Of a stretch of 64,000 nucleotides of DNA, positions 18,201 to 26,342 are shown in pieces; positions within the stretch are counted from its first letter, which is position 1; every line of letters starts with the position of its first letter. The notes beneath the pieces were generated by a model. It ran no database searches. It saw only the letters and a program-made list of their open reading frames with translations, and was not told the origin of the DNA. The stretch comes from Nonomuraea sediminis (GTDB taxonomy: Bacteria > Actinomycetota > Actinomycetes > Streptosporangiales > Streptosporangiaceae). Location: the NCBI RefSeq assembly GCF_018531495.1, contig NZ_JAHDTI010000011.1:124001-188000 (forward strand), given 5' to 3'. The position numbers and the translations under genes are program-made.

Positions 18201-18759
18201 CGTCCGCGGGCGCCCCCGCCCGCTCGCCGGTGAACACCTCCGGCGCCATGTAGGTGGGTGTCCCGGAGATCAGGCCGGTCGCGGTCAGCGACATCTCCAG
18301 CGTCCGCGCCAGCCCGAAGTCGATCACCCGCGGGCCGTCGGGCCCCAGCAGCACGTTGTCCGGCTTCATGTCCCGGTGGATCACGCCCGCGTCGTGGATC
18401 GCGGTCAGCGCGGTCGCGACGCCGGTCGCCAGCCGGTGCAGCTCGCCGCCGTCGAAGGCCCTGCCCTCCCGTACGGCCTGCCCCAGGCTGGGCCCTTCGA
18501 CGTACTCGCTGACCAGGTACGGCCTGGGCCCGGTGAGATCGGCGTCGATGAGCCCGGCCGTGCAGAAGGACGACACGCGGCGCGCCGCGATGACCTCACG
18601 CTCGAGCAACCCCACGTCGGCGCCGTGCAACATCTTGATCGCCACCCGGTGCCCGGCCGCGTCGTAGCCCTCGTACACGACCCCCTGGCCGCCCGCGCCC
18701 AATCGCCCGGCCAGCCAGTACCCACCGATCCGCGCCGGATCACCCGTCACAAGAGTCAC
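15250..18759 (-). CDS. Serine/threonine protein kinase with WD40-like repeat domain
   Basis: 1169 residues. The kinase domain is complete: glycine loop GAGGQG (residues 21-26), Lys42 in VAIK, HRDMKPDN, DFG, and GTPTYMAPEVF. A linker of about 250 residues leads to one membrane segment (LVSVSLAALLVVALAATGVAIW), followed by an extracellular beta-propeller with repeats such as TLSADGRTLVSVSGG, VTLSPSGALLAVLT and FSPDGGKVAMILE. I chose the GTG at 18759 because it begins MTLVTGDPARIGGYW, the usual start of this actinomycete family; the open frame continues 1.2 kb further only as shadow. Probably a membrane signalling kinase; no substrate known. Confidence 0.9.
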   Translation of the reverse strand: MTLVTGDPARIGGYWLAGRLGAGGQGVVYEGYDAAGHRVAIKMLHGADVGLLEREVIAARRVSSFCTAGLIDADLTGPRPYLVSEYVEGPSLGQAVREGRAFDGGELHRLATGVATALTAIHDAGVIHRDMKPDNVLLGPDGPRVIDFGLARTLEMSLTATGLISGTPTYMAPEVFTGERAGAPADVFAWGGIVLFAATGRDPFKAETLGAVMHQVMSVEPDLTVLPESLRQLVHAALRKDPLSRPTARALLLALISGDGHLDTARLLEEGSRASQLNTQGHDPGLGPLAEEAYGMLGPADRELAAQVFLRLVTVDDEGDIAVRRARLSEFAEAEGVLRVFGYLLETSGEEVRLARPALPHAWPRFRRWIETNRDGLAAHRDILTAARRWDDGGRRDGDLYAGRSLEHALQWAATARRDITLARVERDFLDAGAALGRRRARRNRLVSVSLAALLVVALAATGVAIWQGKLANDRFRVSEAARIAAAAGTVRATDPRLGALLSVAAWRLDPTPETRKAMNDSLAQRETAMFHDPSTDPGTIRTLSADGRTLVSVSGGEARFWDVVTGRQSGTVKLQVKGSPLDVTLSPSGALLAVLTNREVRTWDVRTGRQGRVWPLRKPIAGDQTDVVAVRFGTVDRYVVLQQDSDFTLWDLRTGGTTPMGGFWNGAMTPDGSAVYMHYRDNDTIGRFALPGMKVTASRRTQEPCKSCADPLAVTKKGLVLEVLPRGRLGLSGKDPFLDGTLIDVGPHQWNQGRVVLSPDEKLLASATEKQIQVWGDGVLLATLTMATSSDSIDSVAESMWPQPRFDSGGKVLRYLSEDRVFSLDVSALSAPAHPDITTEAVSPDGTRSVVVKSEDSADYAYFDSGGRRHLLLGGSEETISINGIEFSPDGRQFGISTFEISENGPKDVQNTTRLRIHDATTRKEIKQLPFDGTAWLRRFSPDGGKVAMILETSDDSSKVTLQLWDWRAGRALWSVKTRGLADVVFNRDGTRMAVLGEQPALLDAATGKPSGAGFQGTGRVTKLVHAAFTGSGELVTADNHGRLTVWNRQGSPRLVVNGPTGAPDELAVSPVEDLAAVVGSDGRVRLYDLALGRPVGALPAERGSVRLAAFTANGTRLLTFDDLGGRHEHLVTPSAVADALCRRFARPLSEQEWSANVPDLPAVEVCA

Positions 18760-18791
18760 AGGAGCTTGGATGTATGACAAGCCGACAATGT

Positions 18792-19574
18792 TCACATATG
18801 TGTCAGTGAGATCGGACTCGGTGCGCGGCGCTTGAGGAGGAAGAGGAGGGCGACCACGGTCGTGGTGGCGGCCAGGATGACGAGCTGCACGCCGAAGTTG
18901 GTCGGCTGGACGGGAAGCAGCCGGTACCCGATGTGGAACCCGGTGTGGAAGCCGATCGCCGCCCACAGCGTGCCGGTGCGGGACCGGGCAGCACCGCAGG
19001 CGAGGCCGAGGGTCATGGCCTGCGCGACGAAGATGAGCCTTTCCGCGAGGCCCTGGGCCGAGCTCTGGGAGAAGATGTGGATGGAGCCGAAGGCCACCGA
19101 GCTGATCACGAGGACCGCCCGGGGAGAGAAGCGCTCCGACAGCATGTCGAAGAGGTGGCCGCGGAACCAGAGCTCCTCGGGGAAGGCCTGGCCGAGGACG
19201 ATGGTCGCGATGACCAGCGGGAGCGCCAGCAGCTTCGACGGCTCCGGAGCCGGTGGCCACGTGGCGACCCCGAGGGCCGCCGAGAGGGCGTTGGCCGCGA
19301 TGACCGCGGCCATGGCCGCGCCCAGGCCGAGCAGCGCCTTGGGCAGCGCGGACCAGGAGCGGGTGAGGTGCAGGCCCTGCCAGGGGCGGTGGGCGAGGTA
19401 GCGCCTGACCAGCCAGACGAGCAGGACGGCCAGGGACGTGACGCCGAGTGCGGCCAGCGGCTCCCGCACCAGGTTGGTGCGCTCGAACAGGAGCGAGGCG
19501 GGCAGGCTCCCGCAGATGATCGACGCGAACAGCCCGGCGACCGTAACGATCGCGGAGATCAACGTGGATTTCAT
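18792..19574 (-). CDS. CPBP family intramembrane metalloprotease
   Basis: 260 residues, about seven hydrophobic segments. Motif 1 is EELWFRG (EExxxR), motif 2 has FGSIHIFSQ, motif 3 GFHTGFHIG, giving the glutamates and histidines of the CAAX/Rce1-like active site. These proteases process prenylated or peptide substrates in the membrane; in actinobacteria most are uncharacterised. It lies upstream of the kinase on the same strand with 32 bases between them. Confidence 0.88.
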   Translation of the reverse strand: MKSTLISAIVTVAGLFASIICGSLPASLLFERTNLVREPLAALGVTSLAVLLVWLVRRYLAHRPWQGLHLTRSWSALPKALLGLGAAMAAVIAANALSAALGVATWPPAPEPSKLLALPLVIATIVLGQAFPEELWFRGHLFDMLSERFSPRAVLVISSVAFGSIHIFSQSSAQGLAERLIFVAQAMTLGLACGAARSRTGTLWAAIGFHTGFHIGYRLLPVQPTNFGVQLVILAATTTVVALLFLLKRRAPSPISLTHM

Positions 19575-19632
19575 ACCCCGGAACGCTACGAAGATCGACC
19601 CGCGCGCACATCGAGCCCGGGATAGAACCCGG

Positions 19633-19648
19633 CATGACCAAAGTCATG
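19633..19648. promoter_or_regulatory. Inverted repeat CATGAC-N4-GTCATG
   Basis: A perfect 6-bp inverted repeat with a 4-base spacer in the divergent gap between the CPBP gene and the two-component genes. NarL/LuxR-type response regulators often bind inverted repeats of this size, so this may be the autoregulatory site of the regulator at 20822. Confidence 0.4.
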
Positions 19649-19699
19649 GTGACCCGAGCGGGATGTCCGTGACCTGAAGATCGCCGTAGGGTGCCAAGC

Positions 19700-20825
19700 A
19701 TGGCCCTCCTGCGCGACCCCGCCCGCCCCGTGCTGTTCGACGTGGTGTTCTGGGTGGTGTTCGCCGCCACCGCGGTCGACGGCCTGACCAGGGAGAAGCT
19801 GCCGATCTTCACCGTGGCGTTCGCCGTCGACATGGTGCTCGTCGCGGCTCTCTGGCTGCTGCTGCCGTGGAACCCCGCCGCGGGCAGGCGCAAGCTTCTG
19901 GCCGTCCCGTTCCTGCTCGCCGCGATCACGCTGGGGCTGACCGGGTCGGGAGGGACGCATGGGCCGATCATCCTGATCTCCATCGCCAACCTGGCCCTTC
20001 CTGTACGGCATGCGGGTCGCCGCCACGGTCCTCGGGATCGTCCTGGCCGCCACCTTCCCGCTGGCGCTGGTGCCGCCGGGCCGGGGATGGGGCGACGCCG
20101 TGGCGCAGCTCGTGCCCATCACCTTCCTCGGAGCGTTCGTCCTGGGGATGGCCTCTGCGGTGCTGGAGGCGCGCCGCCGCCGCGAGGAGGCGCAGGGCCT
20201 GCTCGACCGCGTCCGCGAACTGGCCGTGGCCGAGGAACGCGCCCGCATGGCCAGGGACATGCACGACTCCATCGGGCACCACCTCACCGTGATCAAGATG
20301 GGCCTGGAGAACGCCGAACGCTTCCGCGACCTGCGCCCCTCCGACGCCTGGGACGAGGTACGGCAGGCCAAACAGCTGACCGCCGAAGCCATGGCCGAGG
20401 CCAGACGCTGGGTCAGGGCGCTGCGCCCGCTGGCACTGGACGGGCACATCGGCAGCGCCGCGTTGGAACGCCTGGCGGGCTCGTTCGACGGCACAGGCGT
20501 GCAGGTCAGCTTCGAGGTGGAGGGCACCGAGCGCCGACTCGACCCCGACGCGGAGCTGGTGCTGTACCGGACGCTGCAGGAGGGACTGACCAACGCGCTG
20601 CGCCACGCCTGCGCCTCCCGCGTGCACGGCAGGCTCACCTTCGACCGTGACAAGGTGGTGCTGGTGGTCGGCGACGACGGCAGGGGCTCGGCAGGAGGCG
20701 GGCCGGGCTTCGGGCTCGCCTCGCTGGACGAGCGGGCCAAGGCGCTGGGCGGCGCCGTGCACGCGGGGAACGCGGCGGGCGGCGGGTTCGAGGTGCGGGC
20801 CGAGCTGCCGGTGGCGCGGTCATGA
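19700..20825 (+). pseudogene. NarL-type sensor histidine kinase, frameshifted
   Basis: The first part (19700 to about 20000) encodes four hydrophobic segments in one frame (VLFDVVFWVVFAATAVDG, IFTVAFAVDMVLVAALWLLLPW, LLAVPFLLAAITLGLTG, then ILISIANL). At about 19990-20000 the protein continues only in the frame one base further on (WPFLYGMRVAATVLG). That second part holds the complete HisKA_3 and ATPase core: ARMARDMHDSIGHHLTVIKM with the phospho-acceptor His, EGLTNALRHA (N box) and GFGLASLDERAKALGG. One extra base, or two missing bases, explains it. It is either a sequencing error or an inactivated sensor; the rest is undamaged. Stop overlaps the regulator's ATG by four bases. Confidence 0.75.
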
Positions 20826-21451
20826 TCCGGGTGCTGCTGGTGGACGACCAGATCCTGATGCGGCAGGGGCTGCGCAAGCTGCTGGAGATCGAGGACGGGA
20901 TCGAGGTGGCCGGCGAGGCGGCCGACGGGCACGAGGCGCTGCGGCGGGTGCCCGCGTGCCGTCCCGACGTGGCGCTGGTCGACGCCAGGATGCCGGGGAT
21001 GGACGGGGTGGAGCTGATCGCCCGTTTGACGGCGGAGCATCCCGAGGTGGCGGCGATCGTGCTCAGCACCTTCGACGAGGACGAGTACATCTTCGGCGCG
21101 CTGCGCGCCGGCGCCCGCGGATACCTGCTCAAGGACTGCTCACCGCAGGAACTGGTCGACGCCATCGGCAAGGCCCACCGCGGCGAGGTCGTGCTCGACC
21201 CGCCGGTCGCCGCGCGGCTGGTGGCCGACGTGCGGCGCGGCCGCCCGGTCCCCGGCGGCGAGCGGCTGTCGGCGCGCGAGCAGGAGGTCGCCCGGCTGGT
21301 CGGGGCCGGGGCGTCCAACAGGGAGATCGCCGCCCGCCTGGTCATCACCGAGGGCACGGTGAAGAACCACGTCTCCAGCATCCTGCGCAAGCTCGGCCTA
21401 CGCGACAGGACCCGCCTCGCGCTCCACCTGTCCGCCCACCGCGACAACTGA
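20822..21451 (+). CDS. NarL/LuxR-type two-component response regulator
   Basis: 209 residues: receiver domain with DD near the start (VLLVDDQ), phospho-acceptor Asp in ALVDARMPGMDG, and the conserved Lys in YLLKDCS; then a LuxR helix-turn-helix (LSAREQEVARLVGAGASNRE, then GTVKNHVSSILRKLGLRDR). It is translationally coupled to the preceding kinase. Confidence 0.93.
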   Translation: MIRVLLVDDQILMRQGLRKLLEIEDGIEVAGEAADGHEALRRVPACRPDVALVDARMPGMDGVELIARLTAEHPEVAAIVLSTFDEDEYIFGALRAGARGYLLKDCSPQELVDAIGKAHRGEVVLDPPVAARLVADVRRGRPVPGGERLSAREQEVARLVGAGASNREIAARLVITEGTVKNHVSSILRKLGLRDRTRLALHLSAHRDN

Positions 21452-21482
21452 ACCAGCCGCATGTTCCCCTACGCTGTCGTGG

Positions 21483-21836
21483 GTGAAGACCGAGATCGCC
21501 AGACGTGTCGCCTGGGGAGCGCTCGCCCTGTTCCTGGCCGCCTTCGCGGTCTTCGAGAGCGTCAAGTACGGCCTGCCGACCACCGCCGCCGCGCTGCTGT
21601 TCTTCGCCCTCCCCGACGCGTCCAGGCTGGCGGGGATCCGCCCGCCGGGCCTGCCCTACCAGGCGGTCCACCGTCTCTGGATCCCCCTGGTAGTGGCGGT
21701 CGGCTACAGCTTCGGCCCGATTGTCTGGCCTCCGCTTTTCACCGCGGCCCTCGGCTGGCTCACCCGAATCGCCCTGGACCGCACCCTGGGCCGCGGTCTC
21801 ATACGCGGGAGCGGAGAGCCTGCACGGCGGCGGTGA
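21483..21836 (+). CDS. Small membrane protein, DUF4260-like
   Basis: 117 residues, three to four hydrophobic segments. The pattern LPDASRLAGI, YQAVHRLWIP, and GWLTRIALDRTLGRGL matches the spacing of conserved residues in DUF4260 membrane proteins (PD.S, YN..H, GW..H..DR.LG), as far as I can recall that family. GTG start. Its 3' end overlaps that of the convergent redoxin gene by 38 bases. Confidence 0.6.
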   Translation: MKTEIARRVAWGALALFLAAFAVFESVKYGLPTTAAALLFFALPDASRLAGIRPPGLPYQAVHRLWIPLVVAVGYSFGPIVWPPLFTAALGWLTRIALDRTLGRGLIRGSGEPARRR

Positions 21837-22266
21837 TCCCCTTCTTGTCGTAGGCGCCGGTGGGCATGGTGGCGCCGTGGGCGTGGCGGACGATGCCGGC
21901 CGCGTCGACGAGGATGCTGCCCGACTGCTGCATCGAGCCGAAGGCCTTCCTGCTCAGGCCGACCATCTCGTGCGGGGTGCCGCGGCGGCCGACGAGCACG
22001 CGGAACGGGATCTGACGCTTGTCCTTCCACGCGGCCGCCTCCTGGCGGTCCTCCGGAACCGCGACGAGGATCTTGACGTTGTCGGCCGCGAGCTCGTCGC
22101 GGCGCCGGACGAGGTCCTTGATGTGCTGGTTGCAGACCGGGCATGACGCCGACCGCATGAAGTAGACCAGCACGGCATGATCTCCCCGGTATTCGGACAG
22201 GCGGACGGTCCGGCCCTCGGTGTCCTCGAGCACCACGTCGGGCATGGGCGATCCGTTTTCAAGCAT
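21799..22266 (-). CDS. Peroxiredoxin-like (AhpC/TSA) protein
   Basis: 155 residues with the thioredoxin fold of the AhpC/TSA group: a LEDTEGRTVRLSEYRG strand pair and SCPVC with Cys42 and Cys45 as redox pair, then ILVAVPED and SILVDAAGIVRHAH. Cytoplasmic, no signal. It follows an ECF sigma factor by 42 bases on the same strand, so the two are probably cotranscribed and may form an oxidative stress response. Confidence 0.82.
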   Translation of the reverse strand: MLENGSPMPDVVLEDTEGRTVRLSEYRGDHAVLVYFMRSASCPVCNQHIKDLVRRRDELAADNVKILVAVPEDRQEAAAWKDKRQIPFRVLVGRRGTPHEMVGLSRKAFGSMQQSGSILVDAAGIVRHAHGATMPTGAYDKKGITAAVQALRSRV

Positions 22267-22308
22267 GGCGAAGCTCCCCTTCGAACTGGGTGTGGAAACG
22301 CGGCCTGC

Positions 22309-22836
22309 TCAGGAAGGGCGGGTCAGGCTGAGCCGGACCGCGCTGCGGGCCCGGTGGAGCTGGGACTTCATCGCGGCGGTGCTCAGGCCGAGCATCTCGG
22401 CGACCCTTCGCCCCGGATAGCCCAGGATGTCCCGCAGGATCAGCACTCTGCGCTGAACCTCAGGCAGCTCCCTGATCGCCTGCGCGACGAACTCGGCTTC
22501 CAGCCGGCGGATGACCTCGTCCTCTGCCGACGTCACCAGACTGGCGACGTCCTCGTGACCGCCGTCGAGCAGCAGCCGGGTGCGGCGCAGGCACTCGTTC
22601 TTGACGATCCTGAACATCCAGGAGGCCAGCGCGCCCGTTGCCCGCAGCGTGCCGATCTTCCGGTAGAGGATGATCAGCGCCTCCTGCGCGGCGTCCTCGG
22701 CATCCTGCGGGGACGCGCACAGGTGCTCGGCGAAGCGCCGCACGTGGGTGTGGGCACCGTGGACCACCGCGGTGATCGACTCGCGATCACCGGCCTGCGC
22801 GGCCTCGATCAGCTGCGTGCTCGCCCACTCAGCCAC
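22309..22836 (-). CDS. ECF-type RNA polymerase sigma factor
   Basis: 175 residues: region 2 (FAEHLCASPQDAEDAAQEAL, then WMFRIVKNECLRRTR) and region 4 (LPEVQRRVLILRDILGYPGR, then LGLSTAAMKSQLHRAR). GTG start at 22836 with AAGGACG upstream; an in-frame stop 30 bases earlier excludes a longer form. No anti-sigma gene is adjacent; instead a redoxin follows. Confidence 0.9.
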   Translation of the reverse strand: MAEWASTQLIEAAQAGDRESITAVVHGAHTHVRRFAEHLCASPQDAEDAAQEALIILYRKIGTLRATGALASWMFRIVKNECLRRTRLLLDGGHEDVASLVTSAEDEVIRRLEAEFVAQAIRELPEVQRRVLILRDILGYPGRRVAEMLGLSTAAMKSQLHRARSAVRLSLTRPS

Positions 22837-22892
22837 GTCGGCGTCCTTGTCGTCGGCGCGAGGTCATTCCACATCTTCCTTCCAAACATGGC

Positions 22893-22919
22893 CATCACCC
22901 CATAAGAGGGCATCACCCC
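22893..22919 (-). promoter_or_regulatory. Direct repeat upstream of the ECF sigma gene
   Basis: CATCACCCC (plus strand) is present at 22893-22901 and 22911-22919, an 18-base period. Position before the sigma gene suggests a regulator site or duplicated promoter element; nothing more can be said. Confidence 0.25.
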
Positions 22920-22964
22920 CCAAAAGGATTCACCATTGGCTCGAGTCGTCTCGCTCTGCCTCGG

Positions 22965-24200
22965 CTACAGCGTGGTCAGGGCTTGCTGGGGGTCCTCGAT
23001 GGAGTCGGCCATGAAGCGGAGGAAGGAGGCCGCGGTGCCGCCGTCGCAGACCCGGTGGTCGAAGGCGAAGGAGAGCTGGGCGATCTTGCGGACCGCCAGG
23101 GTGCCGTCGACGGCCCAGGGGCGGTCGATGATGCGGCCCAGGCCGAGGATGGCGGTTTCCGGGTGGTTGATGATGGGGGCGGCGCCGTCCACGCCGAAGA
23201 CCCCGTAGTTGTTGAGGGTGAAGGTGCCCCCGGTGAGGTCGGCCGGGGTCAGGGCGCCGTCGCGGGCGGCGGCCGTCAGGCGGGTCAGCTCGTCGTGGAG
23301 GGCCGCGGCGCTGAGTCTGTGCGCGTCCTTGATGACGGGGACGACCAGGCCGTGGTCCGTCTGGGCGGCGAAGCCGAGGTTGACGCCGTCCAGGACGAGG
23401 ATCTCGCCTGCTTCGGTGTCCACCCGGCTGTTGAGGACGGGGTGCCGGGCCAGCCCGGCGATGACGAAGCGGGCAATGAGGGCCAGCAGGCCGATGGGTC
23501 GCTTGGCGTTGAGCGTCCGGCGGAGCTGGACGAGTTCGGTGGCGTCGACGTCGACCCAGGTCGTGGCTTCGGGGATCTCACGGCGGCTGCGCGTGAACAG
23601 CTCGGCGGCGGCCCTGCGGGCGCCTCGCAGCGGGATGCGCTCGAGGACCGGCAGCGGGAGCGGTGCGCTCGCCTGGGGAGCGGGTTCCTCGGGCAGGGTC
23701 GCCTGGGAGGCGGTGATGGCATTGGTGACGTCGGCCCGGGTGATGACGCCGCCGGGGGCGCTGCCGGTGAGAGTGGTGAGGTCGACGGCGTTCTCGCGGG
23801 CCAGGCGACGGACGACCGGGGAGATGACCAGCGGCTTGCCGGTGCCCGCGGTGGCGGGGCGGCGGGGGACGCGCCGGGCGCGGCCGGTGGCGCTGGTGCC
23901 GTAGCCGACCAGGACGTTGCCGGATCCCGCGCGCTCCTCCTCGATGTAGCGGGCCGCTGCCGCGTCGGTGATGGTGATGATGGGCGCGCCCACGGCCACG
24001 ACGTCGCCCTCGGCCGCCGGCTGGGCGGTGACGACGCCGGCGTAGGGGGTGGGGAGTTCGACCGTGGCCTTGGCGGTTTCGACCTCGACGATGGGCTGGT
24101 CGACCGTGACCTGGTCGCCGACCTTGACCAGCCAGCGGACGATCTCCGCCTCCGTGAGGCCCTCGCCCAGGTCCGGCAGGGTGAACTGGCTGGTGGTCAC
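22965..24200 (-). CDS. bkdC: Branched-chain 2-oxoacid dehydrogenase E2 (lipoyl acyltransferase)
   Basis: 411 residues from GTG 24200, which overlaps the E1-beta stop (GTGA). One lipoyl domain (residues 1-78, lipoyl Lys in VETAKATVE), a peripheral-subunit-binding domain (VISPVVRRLARENAVDLTTL, about 125-160), and the catalytic acyltransferase domain ending with SFAFDHRVCDGGTAASFL, where the active-site His and Asp of the DHxxxDG motif are present. Builds acyl-CoA from 2-oxoacids of Val, Leu and Ile. E3 is not in the window. Confidence 0.9.
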   Translation of the reverse strand: MTTSQFTLPDLGEGLTEAEIVRWLVKVGDQVTVDQPIVEVETAKATVELPTPYAGVVTAQPAAEGDVVAVGAPIITITDAAAARYIEEERAGSGNVLVGYGTSATGRARRVPRRPATAGTGKPLVISPVVRRLARENAVDLTTLTGSAPGGVITRADVTNAITASQATLPEEPAPQASAPLPLPVLERIPLRGARRAAAELFTRSRREIPEATTWVDVDATELVQLRRTLNAKRPIGLLALIARFVIAGLARHPVLNSRVDTEAGEILVLDGVNLGFAAQTDHGLVVPVIKDAHRLSAAALHDELTRLTAAARDGALTPADLTGGTFTLNNYGVFGVDGAAPIINHPETAILGLGRIIDRPWAVDGTLAVRKIAQLSFAFDHRVCDGGTAASFLRFMADSIEDPQQALTTL

Positions 24201-25177
24201 GCGTCCTCCCACTGCAGGGTGGCGACGGCGTCCAGGACGCGGTCGACGCTGGGCAGGTGATGGTGCTCGAGCTTGGGCGGCGGGTAGGGGATGTCCAGCC
24301 CGGTGACGCGGCGCACGGGCGCCTCGAGGGAGTGGAAGCAGCGTTCCCCGATGCGGGCGGCGATCTCGGAGGAGACGCTGGCGAAGCCCTGCGCCTCGGC
24401 GACGACCACGGCACGGCCCGTCTTGCGGACGCTGGCGAACACGGTGGCCTCGTCGAAAGGCACGATGGTGCGCAGGTCGACGACCTCGAGAGACCAGCCC
24501 TCCGCGGCGGCGGCCTGCGCGGCCTCCAGCGCGACGGGCACCGCAGGTCCGTAGGCGACCAGCGTGGCGTCCTGGCCCGCCCTGCGGACGGCGGCCGTGC
24601 CGAAGGGTGCGGTGCGCACCGGCAGTGTGACCTCCTCCTTGCTCCAGTAGAGCCGCTTGGGCTCCAGGAACACGACCGGGTCGGGGGAGTCGACGGCCTC
24701 GCGGAGCAGGCTGTAGGCGTCGGAGGGCGTGGCGGGGGCCACGACCGTCAGGCCGGGCGTGTGCGCGTAGTAGGCCTCGGAGGAGTCGCTGTGGTGCTCG
24801 ACGCCGCCGATGCCGCCCGCGTAGGGGACGCGGATCACCATGGGCAGGGTGAGCGCGCCGCGGGTGCGGTTGCGCATCTTGGCGACGTGGCTGGCGATCT
24901 GCTCGAAGGCCGGATAGGCGAACGCGTCGAACTGCATCTCCACGACCGGGCGCAGCCCGTTCATGGCCATGCCGACGGCCATCCCCACGATCCCCGACTC
25001 GGCGAGCGGGGTGTCGAAGCAGCGCTGCTCGCCGTACTTGGCGGTGAGCCCGTCGGTGACGCGGAAGACGCCGCCCAGCGGCCCGACGTCCTCGCCGAAG
25101 ACCAGGACGCTCTCGTCGGCCTCGATGGCGTCGGCGAGCGCGGCGTTGACGGCCTGGGCGAAGGTGACGGTGGTCAC
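24197..25177 (-). CDS. bkdB: 2-oxoacid dehydrogenase E1 subunit beta
   Basis: 326 residues, usual length. Conserved FGEDVGPLGGVFRVTDGL, DTPLAESGIVGMAVGMAMNG and ARIGERCFHSLEAPVRRVTG segments of the transketolase-like beta chain. It overlaps both neighbours by four bases and works with the alpha chain to decarboxylate 2-oxoacids with TPP. Confidence 0.92.
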   Translation of the reverse strand: MTTVTFAQAVNAALADAIEADESVLVFGEDVGPLGGVFRVTDGLTAKYGEQRCFDTPLAESGIVGMAVGMAMNGLRPVVEMQFDAFAYPAFEQIASHVAKMRNRTRGALTLPMVIRVPYAGGIGGVEHHSDSSEAYYAHTPGLTVVAPATPSDAYSLLREAVDSPDPVVFLEPKRLYWSKEEVTLPVRTAPFGTAAVRRAGQDATLVAYGPAVPVALEAAQAAAAEGWSLEVVDLRTIVPFDEATVFASVRKTGRAVVVAEAQGFASVSSEIAARIGERCFHSLEAPVRRVTGLDIPYPPPKLEHHHLPSVDRVLDAVATLQWEDA

Positions 25178-26268
25178 CGGTCCTCCTCACCGAGTTCGGC
25201 CAGCAGTCGCGCGGCCTGCTCTCGCAGCTGGGGGGTGGGGGCGGCGTAGACGTGGGCGAACAGATCCTCGGGGGCGACCGCCGGCTCGCCGGACAGGCGG
25301 GCGCGCAGGTCGGCGGCGACCGCCTCGGCCTCGGCGTCGATCTCCTCCACGGAGGTCAGGAGCCCGGCGGCGCGCAGGTAGGCGGTGATGCGGTCCAGCG
25401 GGTCGCGTTCCAGCCAGGCGGCGACCTCGCCGTCGGGCCGGTAGCGGGTGGCGTCGTCGGCGTTGGTGTGGGCCTCGATGCGGTAGGTGTGCGCCTCGAC
25501 GAGCGTGGGGCCGCCGCCGCTCCTGGCGCGTTCCACGGCCTTGCCGACCACGGCGAGCACGGCTGCCACGTCGTTGCCGTCCACGCTCACACCCGGCACG
25601 CCGTACCCGACGGCCTTGTGCGCCAGCGAGGGGGCGGCGCTCTGGCGGGCCAGCGGCACCGAGATGGCGTACCCGTTGTTCTGCACGAAGAAGACGACCG
25701 GGGCCTGGAAGACGGCGGCGAAGTTCATCGCCTCGTGGAAGTCGCCCTCGCTGGTGGCGCCGTCGCCGAGGAAGGCCAGCGCGACCTCGTCCAGGCCGCG
25801 GGCGCGGGCGGCGTAGGCGGCGCCGACGGCGTGCAGGGACTGGGTGGCCAGCGGCGTGCACTGGGGAGCGGTGCGGTGGGCGCGCGGGTCGTAGCCGCAG
25901 TGCCAGTCGCCGCGCAGCAGCGTCAGCACCTCGACCGGGTCGATGCCGCGCGTCACCAGGGCGACGCTCTCGCGGTAGGTGGGGAACACCCAATCCGTGC
26001 CGCGTACGGCGAGCACCGCGCCGACCTGGCTGGCCTCCTGGCCGTGCGAGGACGGGTAGACCGCCAGCCGGCCCTGCTTGACCAGGCTGGTGGCCTGCCG
26101 GTCGAAGCGGCGGCCGATCACCAGGGCCCGGTGCGCGGCCAGCAGCGCCTCGGCCGGCGGCATGCCGTACCCCTGGGCCCTGGATCTGGGGGCGCGGTCG
26201 CCGTGCTCGTCGACGAGCTGCACGGGCAGTGCTGAGGGCAGAAGCTCGGTTCCGGGTTTCGCCACCAC
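25174..26268 (-). CDS. bkdA: 2-oxoacid dehydrogenase E1 subunit alpha
   Basis: 364 residues from the GTG at 26268, preceded by AGGAGG six bases upstream; a start further upstream at 26334 would place the protein inside the palindromic operator and is unlikely. TPP-binding GDGATSEGDFHEAMNFAAV and NNGYAISVP are present, as is the phosphorylation-loop-like RIEAHTNADDATRYR. First gene of bkdABC, divergent from an Lrp regulator. Confidence 0.92.
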   Translation of the reverse strand: MVAKPGTELLPSALPVQLVDEHGDRAPRSRAQGYGMPPAEALLAAHRALVIGRRFDRQATSLVKQGRLAVYPSSHGQEASQVGAVLAVRGTDWVFPTYRESVALVTRGIDPVEVLTLLRGDWHCGYDPRAHRTAPQCTPLATQSLHAVGAAYAARARGLDEVALAFLGDGATSEGDFHEAMNFAAVFQAPVVFFVQNNGYAISVPLARQSAAPSLAHKAVGYGVPGVSVDGNDVAAVLAVVGKAVERARSGGGPTLVEAHTYRIEAHTNADDATRYRPDGEVAAWLERDPLDRITAYLRAAGLLTSVEEIDAEAEAVAADLRARLSGEPAVAPEDLFAHVYAAPTPQLREQAARLLAELGEEDR

Positions 26269-26320
26269 GGCATGCCTCCTCTCGTGGCTGTTTGTCAGAT
26301 ACAGTCCGCCCTGAGCTGCT

Positions 26321-26336
26321 ATATGTCTAGACATAT
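26321..26336. promoter_or_regulatory. Palindromic operator between bkd operon and Lrp regulator
   Basis: ATATGTCTAGACATAT is a perfect 16-bp palindrome placed only seven bases before the Lrp start and about 50 bases before the bkdA start. AT-rich in a GC-rich genome. The position fits an Lrp/BkdR-type operator that controls both directions. Confidence 0.65.
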
Positions 26337-26342
26337 TGTGAA

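Noticed and set aside
18760..19989. N-terminal extension of the Ser/Thr kinase frame
   Set aside because: It runs under the CPBP protease and the two-component promoter; the kinase family starts at MTLVTGDPARIGG.
24201..25190. Upstream extension of the E2 frame
   Set aside because: Shadow of E1-beta; the lipoyl domain starts exactly at GTG 24200.
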